Shown here: positions 45,767-55,255 of the stretch, piece after piece
Layout of the letters: every line of letters starts with the position of its first letter
Numbering within the stretch: the stretch's first letter is position 1
Assembly: GCA_000697475.1 (NCBI GenBank)
Contig: JNEU01001161.1
Span: 186,001 to 250,000 of the forward strand
From: Lichtheimia corymbifera B2541
Taxonomy: Eukaryota; Mucoromycota; Mucoromycetes; Mucorales; Lichtheimiaceae
Length of the DNA stretch: 64,000 nt
Direction of reading: 5' to 3'
Notes under the pieces: model-generated
The model's input: the letters and a program-made list of their open reading frames with translations, nothing else
The model's database searches: none
What the model was told of the DNA's origin: nothing
Made by a program: the position numbers and the translations under genes

Positions 45767-47538
45767 ATGTCGATATCACCAGCATTAGCATTACACTCGT
45801 TTGCAACCCTTGAGAAAAAATCAACTAGCACCACGACCAGCAACAACAGCAGCAGCTCAAAGGCATCTTCTAGTAAACAACCTAGCATCCGCAGTAACGT
45901 CAGCACCAATACGGGCGATTCCAACTCTATCACCGAATCTCTCAGCCCTGCTGGTACATCGAGTACCTTTGCCGACGTACCTTCTCGTGCCAGCGTTGTC
46001 ATCAACTACCAAAATGTAAACACTGATCAGCTTGCTATTCTTGACGATCTCGGCTATGTTGACGATGACGACAAGGGGTTATTGGGTGGGTTGCAACAAC
46101 AACAATGGACCTTGTAATTTGTTCTGACACAGCCCCATTATTATTATAAAGATTATGAAGCACAGCACCGTAAACGACATCACATTATTGAACAAATCCA
46201 TCAATCGGAAAAAGCGTATTGCGAAGCATTGGACCTTATCATGACACAATTTTACAAGCCTCTTATGGCTGGAGCCAAAAACAATTCGTTTGATCTGCTT
46301 GGTACACGAAAACCACCGTGCACTGAGCGAGAGGCACAGTGCCTCTTTGGGAACATGAAACAAATACAAGTGTTGCAGCATCAATTCTTGACCAGTTTAG
46401 AGGATCGGTAATGTACCCGCGGAACCCTGCATCACGATAACTTACCCGCCACCCACTCACATATCTTGCTGTTCTTTAACACTGCAGGCTTCGGATATGG
46501 GGCCCCACTCAGATCTTGACCGACATTTTCCAAACTTGGGTAAGAACATCATCCGATTTCAACCTCCTCGAAACCGATCTTCTCCTAACATGTTGTCATA
46601 TAGCACCAATCAATACAAGTATATGTGTCATATTTTGAAAACTATAGGTTAGCGATTGCTACCCATGAGCAGTTACAAAAATACCAGCCATTCAAAAAGT
46701 TTATTGAGGTATGCATGCAGGAACAACAATGACAGCAGCGCCACATGGCTCACTATGTAAACAAACATGTACAACAGAATGCACAGAATGAGCTTACCGG
46801 GGTGCATCAAGGAAAAACACTGTTATCCCTGCTCCAAGTACCTGCAGGATGTCCTAGCCGATATACACAGCTTGTTTCGAAATTATATGAAGCGACACCA
46901 CCTTTGCATCCGGACTATACCAACCTAAGATCATGTCGAAGGCAGTTTATCAGCACGACTGAAAAACTTAAACCAACGTGAGAATGGTTACACACATGTG
47001 AAAATGTGAGCAAGGGGGTGCTGACATTATCTTTTATATTCTCAGGTTACAATCAATGGACAACATGGACCAAGTGGTACTTGTGCATCAGGCATTGACG
47101 GGTGCACCGTTTACCATCAAAGCCCATCGTCGTTTCATCTTGCACCAACCCCCTACGCGCTTGGAACCACGCACGATTATTTTATTCAGCGATATGATCG
47201 TCCTTGCGAGACCTTCCACGTCTACGTTGACAAGAAAGCAATCCAACAAGTCGACATTGCAATACAAGAACCATATCGATTTAGATCACATTGCACGGAT
47301 TGTTGTATTACCCGGGGATGGGGAACCTGCTGGTGCTATCCAGATCACCGTCTTTGATCATGATACGGATATTGCACCCACGATCCATGTGCTACGCACA
47401 CCACAACCACACGACTGGGTCAAGGTGATTACCAAGGCAATGGAGAAACGAGCTCATCTTCGGCAACAGAATAATCGTAAGGAACAACATCCCTTGCCCG
47501 TCAATTCCTTCATGACTCCTATCCAATTATGGCGGTAG
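45767..47538 (+). CDS. Rho guanine nucleotide exchange factor (DH-PH)
   Basis: Model join(45767..46085, 46152..46407, 46488..46539, 46604..46708, 46778..46977, 47046..47538), 474 aa. An N-terminal Ser/Thr-rich region of about 100 residues ends in VDDDDKGLL. The DH domain begins HHIIEQIHQSEKAYCEALDL (CR1), continues through WGPTQILTDIFQTW, SYFENYRLAIATHEQLQKY, and the long helix LLSLLQVPAGCPSRYTQLVS. A PH domain follows: MDQVVLVHQALTGAPFTI, TIILFSDMIVLARPS, and the C-terminal Trp helix HDWVKVITKAME. It should activate a Rho GTPase at membranes. Exon 1 uses a GTGGGT donor; the apparent longer exon ends at a stop 30 bases on. The stop at 47536-47538 may be early: the following bases hold a Ser-rich open frame in another phase. 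Confidence 0.85.
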
Positions 47539-48033
47539 TAACAGATACATTCCTTCCTGGAATAGCAGTTGGGAACAACCATAATTCTTCAAGGAAAGTA
47601 TCCACCGCTGGTCATAGTGCAACCAGCAAGAGCTCCCATTCTAGTAAAGGATCATCCTCCTCTTCTTCAAGTCATCATCCAAGGCGACGTGGATCCCAAA
47701 CGGTTGAGGAAAGACTCTTGCAAAATGTTTTCACAGGGTAATCATGATGATGAATCACAAAAAAAAGAAGCTAACCTTCCCCGCTCGAATCGTCGTCATG
47801 GTCACCATACACACACACCCACACACACATGCACAACCCCCACATCATATCCCCCTTCACTTTTTCATATGCCCACCATTACTCACACAAACATCTTAAT
47901 CTTGTGTACCCTTTTTTTACTTTTTTACTAATAGTACGTGAATATTATATGTATGTACAAATGAAGAAACGCATTCAGCATGTATGAAGAAAGAGAGTGG
48001 GAGCGTGTAAAAGCAAATGGTGTCAATGTTGAT
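47539..48033. other. RhoGEF 3' flank with a Ser-rich open stretch
   Basis: About 47560-47740 encodes, in a frame different from the RhoGEF exon, a Ser/His-rich stretch ending RRRGSQTVEERLLQNVFTG, followed in a third phase by DDESQKKEANLPRSNRR. This resembles a disordered C-terminal tail, but no canonical intron links it to the DH-PH frame. (CACA)n lies at 47801-47830 and a T-run near 47910. Confidence 0.35.
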
Positions 48034-51000
48034 TTAGATCTTTGGACGCTTGCTCATGTAGTCGTCGTCATTGGATAATGAACGTCGTCGAAGAGTGCCA
48101 GCATTGTTATGATTGTCCATGAATTTTTGCTAATGGGATGGAATGTGAGTTACACTAGCACAGCTGTTTCACACACATACACACGCGCGTGCATGCACAA
48201 GCTTACCTCTTTGATCTGCATGATTTTCTCTGCGAGTGTGGTAAGTTTATGATGAGTCGCAATCTTGATGGCAGCGTCTACGGATCGTCCACTATGGAGA
48301 GCATATGCCAAGTCCAATACACGTTGCAATTTGTCATCCTTGCATGCAAGCTAATGGCAAATGAAAAAAGTCAGTATGGGATGTGAATGTTTCAGCAATC
48401 CTTCGTTTTACCTGAATCAAGCTGAGCAAAGCCTTGTCCATTTCCAAATCGGTGGCACTAAACTCCATATCGTACTCGTCTTCAAGACCTGCTGCTTGTT
48501 GCTCGGCCTTTTCGTGTAACGTCATGTAGTGAATACGTAGATGCTTTTCTTCCAATTGTCCAACTTCGGTCTCGTAGTGCGTCGTTGGCATTCTCAATCC
48601 CACATTATCCACGGGTGGTCGTGGGAAATAAGGTGCCTTGTTGCTACCCTTGACCACAAGGCACATCAATTCGTTACGCATCAATCCAATGGGCCAGTAA
48701 CGTTCTGTGCGTTGGTGTGCATGTGCAACAGCTTCTCCATCAAAGATTGGTACCCACGAGGATTGTCCCATCATCCTTTGGCGATGTAAAACGCTAACGA
48801 CACCCGTAGAATCGGCCATGGCAGCTTGCTATATATCATACAATTAGTATACCCTACCTTTGATTGAAGGTATAACAACCTACCATTGCTTCACTGAATC
48901 CAATCCAAGTAAGCTGGGTGTTCCTTTGAAGGGGTAGCCTGTCCTTTTGTATAACATCCTGTGATAGTGTATCCATCAGCATGAATTCTAGATTTTGATA
49001 GCCTATATGTTGCACGTTATTAATCCTCATTCTCATTCCCGATATACATCCTATTATAGTTACCATCAAAGCTGGTGCCGAGTTTGTAAACAAACATCGC
49101 CAGTGAGCCGTGTCCCACCATGCTGACAATATTCTCCAGTCGGAAAAGGTGAATTTGAACGCCTGCAATGGTATACATTCGAATATAGCCAGCGGACGTG
49201 GCTGCAATCACAGAGCCGTTGTTGATGGCCACACCTATCATCACATTCATTAGCCAAAAGAACGCCAGTATTTGCAAGAGATAAATGCTTACTCTCGATA
49301 TCTTCGCCAGGCGGTAAATAGACGGTCCATTCTGATCCACCAGCCCAATTGCTCAAAGGTCGATAATGCAATACAGATGCCTTGGCTGTTTCATTGTCTT
49401 CAATATCATCATCCACAGGCTTGCTGTCACCACCAGCCACGGCAAACACAGCGCCTTCTTCGCCAATAGCTGCCATGGTATAATGCATGTAATCGGAAAA
49501 GTGAAAGTTGCGATGATTGGATTGGTTGTGGAATTCAACGCTGACAACAGAATGCGTGCCTTGATAGATAGTGTAGACAACGCCAAACATGTTGAAAGCC
49601 AAATATCTTCTTTCGCCTTCGCGTGGTATACTGGGATTCGTTGGATCCATATTACGGAACGATGTTGCACCAGGTTGAAAACGTGGTTGTTCAGTGAGTC
49701 GATGAACAGGACCTAAATTATGCCCATGATATGAATAACGTTGTATCCTCCTTATCGATTGTTGGGTGTAGATTTACCTCGTGGTGTAGCAGTACGCACC
49801 ATAGCACCTGGTCGGCTGCCAGCAGCTCCATTACGTTCTTCCACATAGCCAGCACCATCGTCGTCAATGACAAAATCATCCATGTCTGACATCATCTCCA
49901 CGTCGCCTTCGAGATCTTCACCTTGATCCTCAAGATCATCGCCATCATCATCATCAGCATCGTCTTCAGCTTCACCATCAATAAGGTCGTTCCTGGGTTT
50001 TGGCTTTGGCTTTGAACGTTCACCAATGTTGAGCTGTGACATGTCCTCATCAAAAAGCTTGTCCAATTCATCAATGGCATTTTGTCGTTTTGCAGGATGA
50101 GGCAATCCTCCATTGGTGTCGATAGGATTCTTCCAGAGTGATAGTTGTCCTTGGCAATCGGTCTATGTATCCCACAACTTAGTCATTATCCAAGCTGATA
50201 GCGTTCGTGTACTTACAAATGCAAGCTGGTTCTCTGTGGGGCTCCATGCAATTCCTGATACAACATCCTTGCTGTCACGCTTGGCAAGAATCTTTTTTTG
50301 TTCCACATGCCAAATAATCACTTGCTTGTCTCTGCCAGCTGTGCACAAATAATGACCACTTGGTGACCATGCCAATGTAGAAATTTCCTACGTTGATATC
50401 CACCGTTATAAGTCACATGATCTCCTTCAAGATTCCAATGTATATACACTCACATCATAATGACCATCTTCCAATGATGCAGCCTTCCTCCATTCCTTGG
50501 TATTGTAGACACAAATGTCTATAAGGATCATATTAGCATAGTCACGGGAATCAATGCTTTTAATACATACCAAAGATACGACCAGCAAATGCAAATTGTT
50601 TTCCATCAGGCTTCCATGCCACTGTTCCCAAAATGTTGGATTCCGAGTCAGCCTTGGTGACAGCACCATTCAATGTCTTGATAGCTTTGGGCACACCATC
50701 CGAATGATTCAAATCCCAAATAAGAACATCGCCATCACAATCCGAAGACAACTGTCATTCCATGTATCAGTAGCCATTCACCTTCCAAGCCATGTTATAT
50801 CATACCAAATAATCATCCACTGGCGAATGGGCTACGCACTTGACAGTCTTTTTGTGGCCATACAAAGCGACAACCTTGGTGATATCCTGGATCAAGATCA
50901 AGCGAATGACATCTTCACTATTATACCATATATATATATATATGAGCCTTTTGTCCATTTCCTTCCGATCCAATCCTACTACTTACTCTGAAGCCACTGC

Positions 51001-51469
51001 AACCTTGGTACCATTGGCACTGTAAGAGAGACATCTTACAGGCACTGTGCTTCTTGCCAGGTATTTATCAAAGGCATTGGTATTGTTGCGATAATGGATC
51101 ACGGCACCATCTTCACCAGCACTGACAAAGCCTTCTTTCTATATGCATTGATCAATATCCATTTATCTCTATGGGGGGTGGATATCAACCATACGTACGT
51201 TGCAAATAAGCGTAATGACGGCTTCAGTATGCTCTGTTATCACTGTGGGTTCAGCCGTAATGTCGTTGACGTTGTAGACATGAACAAGCGAGTCGTTGCC
51301 ACCGGTTATGATTTCACTGCAAAAACAAGCATGAGATGCCCCCTTCTTTTGAACGACGTGTGTGTGTCTGTGCATTGCTGTACCTTCCATTGCTCTTGTA
51401 TACGATCGCAGTATGACCGTAAGTGTGTGCTGAAGTAGTCGACAAGGAACCGGTTTCTCGAGCGCTCAT
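48034..51469 (-). CDS. CTF4: Ctf4/WDHD1 (And-1)-like replisome adaptor
   Basis: A multi-exon gene from MSARETGSLSTTSAHTYGHT (51469) to YMSKRPKI (stop at 48034), estimated at about 850-900 aa. The N-terminal half is a WD40 propeller: FCSEIITGGNDSLVHVYNV, VKCVAHSPVDDYLLSSDCDG, VAWKPDGKQFAFAGR, and LAWSPSGHYLCTAGRDKQVI. An acidic Asp/Glu linker (about 49900-50000) follows. Then comes the SepB/WDHD1 middle beta-propeller (EGERRYLAFNMFGVVYTIYQ, HNQSNHRNFHFSDYMHYTMA) and a helical bundle (YDMEFSATDLEMDKALLSLI, LACKDDKLQRVLDLAYALHS). Ctf4 trimers tether polymerase alpha/primase and other clients to the CMG helicase through this C-terminal part. No HMG box is visible, as in yeast Ctf4 and unlike animal And-1. 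The KRPKI end may be a nuclear signal. Confidence 0.9.
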
Positions 51470-51649
51470 TGTTTGCCGGTCGTTGACAAAGGAATGGGGA
51501 ACGAGAAAGAAAGAAAAAGAGTGGGAGTTTCAGGCACCCACAACTATACGCGAGAGCGCGCTTTCTGACACCACGCGAGACATCCACCGCACCACACGCG
51601 ATCGTGGCTTTTTCTCCTCCCGTCACCTGCCATATCGAGTATAACCACT

Positions 51650-51712
51650 ATGCTTGATCCATTGACAACCATGCTTGATCCATTGACAACCATGCTTGAC
51701 ACATTGACAACA
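51650..51712. repeat. Three tandem 21-bp units
   Basis: Units start at 51650, 51671 and 51692. Each is ATGCTTGA-YCC/CAC-ATTGACAAC plus one base. The first two are identical and the third differs at a few positions. This could be an end structure or regulatory cluster of the adjacent transposon-like locus. Confidence 0.8.
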
Positions 51713-51912
51713 ATCATTTACAATTAAATAAATCATCTTGTTTTCCATCAAAGTGACCTACTTGGATTCATATAAATATTTCAAAGCGGGATCCATCAGC
51801 GCTTGTTGTTGTTGTTGCCGATATCGCTGCTACTGCTTCTTTGTTCAGCTCATCAAACAATCAAATCACAACCTCCTTTTTCCCTTGAATGGACAACAAT
51901 TCCCACGCCCGT

Positions 51913-51923
51913 GTATATAAAAA
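51913..51923 (+). promoter_or_regulatory. TATA box facing the TnpB/Fanzor-like locus
   Basis: TATATAAAAAG about 70 nt upstream of the first open frame at about 51990. Confidence 0.5.
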
Positions 51924-51989
51924 GCAAGGTTTCCATCATCCATAATTATCACACATCTCTTTCGTCTATTTGATTGCATATACCATCAA

Positions 51990-54172
51990 GAAGAATCCGC
52001 GCATAATTTCGAAGAGGACAGCGCTAGACAAGACCACGCGCACCAGAACGACCAAGACGCATATCGCGTGTATGACATATCATGTATGACGTTTCTTTCT
52101 GTATTGGCTGCGAGGAAAAGGACTCGCACGGTTACAAGATGGGGCAGCGGTACAATGGAAATATACACTGAACGAGACGACACTGCGATCATACAAGCTG
52201 ATCGGCTTGGGCAGCTATCATCTTTCTTGAGAGATACGAATAGGTGCCTTCTTCTATATGGTAAGTCAAGCCTTCTTTGCCATTCCATGAATCGAGGATA
52301 TTCATGCATTTCATATCTCTGTCATTATAGCCCTTCTTTGCTTTATATGCTCATTGGTGTTGTCCTTAAGTGCTCATTATGTGGCGTCGTCTTGGCAACG
52401 TTCAATCCCATCACTTATGGTATACGTATGTGGCTATCATTTTGTGTTTTTCACCTTCCTTAATTGTATATTTATGTCTTTTGAGTAGTGAGCCGCTTCC
52501 ATGAAAGAGGGATTATATGTTTCTCGTATCCCTGCAAGCAGAACACAACTTCATTCTGCTTGAGGATTTCTTTGTTGTCGAGGCTGTGGTTGATTCCGAT
52601 ACCCACCAAGAATGATACGAAGAAGCTGACTACGAAGAAGCCTTATTTGGATGTGCTTATAAGGTGCACCGCATATGCTCCATTGCGGTTGGGACAACTA
52701 GGACTGGGTAGTAACCTAAGATATAACCATACGCGGGCTGAATCTGTTTTCCTGACAAGCATTGGTGGTATTCGTCTTGGCAAAACGAACTATCATACGA
52801 GACACTTAAAATACCAACGCGGATTTTTCGAAGGGGTCGGGTGCTGGCCAAGTTACATGCCAGCCGAGATACTTTCATTGCCCCATCATTCCATGATCTC
52901 TGGCCTATTCCAAAGCCACGGAATCAAAACCAGTGGATCCCATTTCAGGAGACATCTGCTCTGATCATTGGAGGTCATCAAGCCAGCTTACGGCAACACG
53001 GCTCAACTTTTTTCTTTTGTGTACCCGTCATGACCATGTTCCATCAGCTAGGAGAGGTATACGAAAACCCACACCGGTGGGTCAGCCTCGTATGTACTTG
53101 ATCCAAACACACGATAGGCTGTATTCTCATATCATTCATTTAGCATTTTACCCTGAGATGGCAAAGACATCTTGCAGAGATACCATCCCAAACAGTGATC
53201 TCAAGGCTTAAACCAAGCACGTCTAAAGAACAGCCGACTTGTAGGAATTGACCCTGGTAAGCTTGTTTACGAGGATTTTTCAGATGACGAGAACACTAAT
53301 AACATGAATAAAATTACTAGGTAAACGGGAATTCATAACCGTTGTTGACCATGAGTCTCAAATTTCAACCTATGGCAACTTTATCGCCTCTCGCAATTGT
53401 ATAACGGACCACGGTGAAAGGTGGACAATGAGCAAAAGCTATACATATGTAGCCATTGCATGCAGCAATATCATCAAGTGCCTCTAGTATGGCCCCAGCT
53501 TGTAGTGAAGCGAAATTTTCTGTGCGGCAAGACAGCTGCCTTGGCTCTATGGCTCGAGAAACGAAAACGAAGGTCGATCAAGATATAGGCATGGATAGCG
53601 TGGTTGGGCCCGCTCAAGCCAATAAAATATATTGAGGATTGAACAACAGCTTTCAGTTGAATCAACACGTGGGACATTAGCGGACTACCATATTTACTTA
53701 CAAGCCTTGAAAGAGCATCACAGAGGGATGAGATTGATGGAGTTCTATTCCCATCCATCAGTGTTAAGGCGAAACTGGAGCAACAAGATATCGCAACAAT
53801 CTGCCCTTGATATAGCATGACGCTTGATAATAAATCAAGCTGCACAAGCTCATGAAGAAGTTGATGCTCGCCCTCTGGTGTTCGCTTTCGGAATGGATGG
53901 AATTAGTGAGAAAGCAAGAAAGGGTCGACGTTGACCCCTCCTATGGACCACAAAATCTCCAGAGCCTTGTCCCGTAAACTTGGTCAGTTGAACTCACGGT
54001 GTCCCAAGAGATTAAGACAGGCGTTCGCCCGTGTTGACGAATACAAGACATCAAAAACATGTTGCAGATGTATCAAGGCTAGAGGAGTGATACCGGTGGA
54101 TGAGAATGTTGAGTACTTTGGGCGTTGTGGTGGTTCAGGCACAACATCTCCCACGTGCTTAGGTTGGTAAAC
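51990..54172 (+). pseudogene. Decayed TnpB/Fanzor-like (IS605 OrfB type) nuclease, copy A
   Basis: Recognition rests on a RuvC-I motif and a zinc-ribbon motif. At 53242-53330, VGIDPG joins KREFITVVD across a GTAAGC...ACTAG intron; the Asp of GIDPG is the first RuvC carboxylate. At 53640-53934 come a helical part (YHIYLQALKEHHRGMRLMEF, SHPSVLRRNWSNK) and PLVFAFGMDGISEKARKG. At 53931-54172 come the RuvC-II/zinc-ribbon motif RVDEYKTSKTCCRC and later GRCGGSG. Upstream exons (51990-52260 and several stretches to 53210) are coding-like but frame-broken. Breaks: in-frame TGA codons near 52615, 53190 and 53818, stops after the RuvC-I exon near 53487, and a frameshift near 53925. TnpB relatives are RNA-guided DNA nucleases, and eukaryotic intron-bearing ones are called Fanzors. 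Here the gene is dead as written. No RuvC-III is visible in this copy. Confidence 0.55.
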
Positions 54173-54241
54173 GTTTGTGGCATGTACTATGATTAGCGTT
54201 GATAAAATTTATCTATTTCAAAGATTGCGTGACCTTTCCGT

Positions 54242-54976
54242 CCACTTCAAGCACAGATTAACTCGAGGAATTCTTTTTTCTGCCCGGCAGTCATATCAAC
54301 AAGTCATTATCAACGAGATTCTGGGGATTTCTCCTCCTGATTCACCAGTAAGTTAAAAATGCTACATGATGATTGCTATTGCTATGACCAACTCATTTTG
54401 TCATTTCCTTTAGAGAGAGAAAGTCATGTTCATCAATCGAACATCTAAATCAAAAAGAAGAGGTGTCCGGAGGTTTCGAAGACAACAAGCCGAGTGGGAA
54501 CGTCCTGAGGAAGAGCCCATTATAGCCTACGGAGATGCCACCCTAGGACATATGCAGGGTTATGCGCCATATCCCCATTGGGTAAGCTACATTGAAAGTT
54601 GATTTTCTCATTGCTCATCTCTACCATTTGATGTATAGGATTTTATCAAATGACTTTGCAGACAGGCATTGGTCATTTTCATCGATGAGTTCCGTACCAG
54701 TATCACGTGCAGGCATGATGGCGAAGACTTGCACCTTTGCTATGACAATAGGCGGCTACATTGCAATCAACAAGTATGTGGAGACAAGAGTTTTTTTTTA
54801 TATATACTAATAGGCTCGTTTATTCAAAACATAGAAAGACGAGGAATCGGGTACACACTGGACAAGGGAACAGAGGTCGGAAAGAGCTGCATTGCAAGGA
54901 CGAAGATGGTGCTGTGATTGGTATAGGTGTAGCTCAGATTAGATTTATGATTCTTGGTTCCATCTTTCACTTATAA
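54242..54976 (+). pseudogene. Decayed TnpB/Fanzor-like fragment, copy B (RuvC-II to RuvC-III)
   Basis: After RLTRGILFSARQSYQQVI and an intron (about 54351-54414), an exon carries MFINRTSKSKRRGVRRFRRQ and EEEPIIAYGDATLGHMQGYA. After a second intron come ALVIFIDEFRTSITC, the same motif as VDEYKTSKTC of copy A, and LHLCYDN. After a third intron comes LHCKDEDGAVIGIG, which fits the RuvC-III aspartate segment (D-x-x-GA-x-x-IG). A TGA lies in frame between GYAPYPHW and IDEFRTS (about 54654). The RuvC-I part is absent, so this is a 3' fragment or a tandem partner of copy A. The two copies differ clearly in sequence, so they are not a recent duplication. Confidence 0.5.
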
Positions 54977-55255
54977 ACTTTCAGAACACCTACCGAGTCT
55001 CGCGTACTCAACTTACGTCATCAATTACATACACACACTTACACCTACACCAGCACAGGCGTCCTCCTAGGACTGGTGACGCAAGGTCAATGGTAGACAA
55101 TACAGGGTTATTTAGGACGTTCAGAGTTGTTCTCTGGTCTGGCCCAGTTTGATGTGCCATGACACAAATATTACAGGTCTTACTACGCGCGCACCAAAAT
55201 TCGACCTCCCGCACACCAGAAATATAAGCATGATATTGAAGAGCCCACGCTTCAT
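54977..55255. other. Spacer before the foldback array
   Basis: No gene recognised. The stretch GTTGTTCTCTGGTCTGGCCC to GCGCGCACCAAAATTCGACC looks like mobile-element 3' sequence but cannot be assigned. Confidence 0.3.

Larger units (their letters stand above)
51470..51989. other. Divergent spacer between Ctf4 and the TnpB/Fanzor-like remnant
   Basis: It contains the 3 x 21-bp tandem repeat (51650-51712) and a TATA box pointing right (51913-51923). No exon with recognisable product. Confidence 0.5.

Noticed and set aside
47529..47741. Independent Ser-rich gene starting at ATGGCGGTAG
   Set aside because: The ATG overlaps the last RhoGEF codons and no promoter is present. More likely tail or UTR of the RhoGEF.
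53474..53845. 123-codon minus-strand frame in the TnpB-like locus
   Set aside because: Shadow of the plus-strand RuvC region, whose motifs are recognisable.
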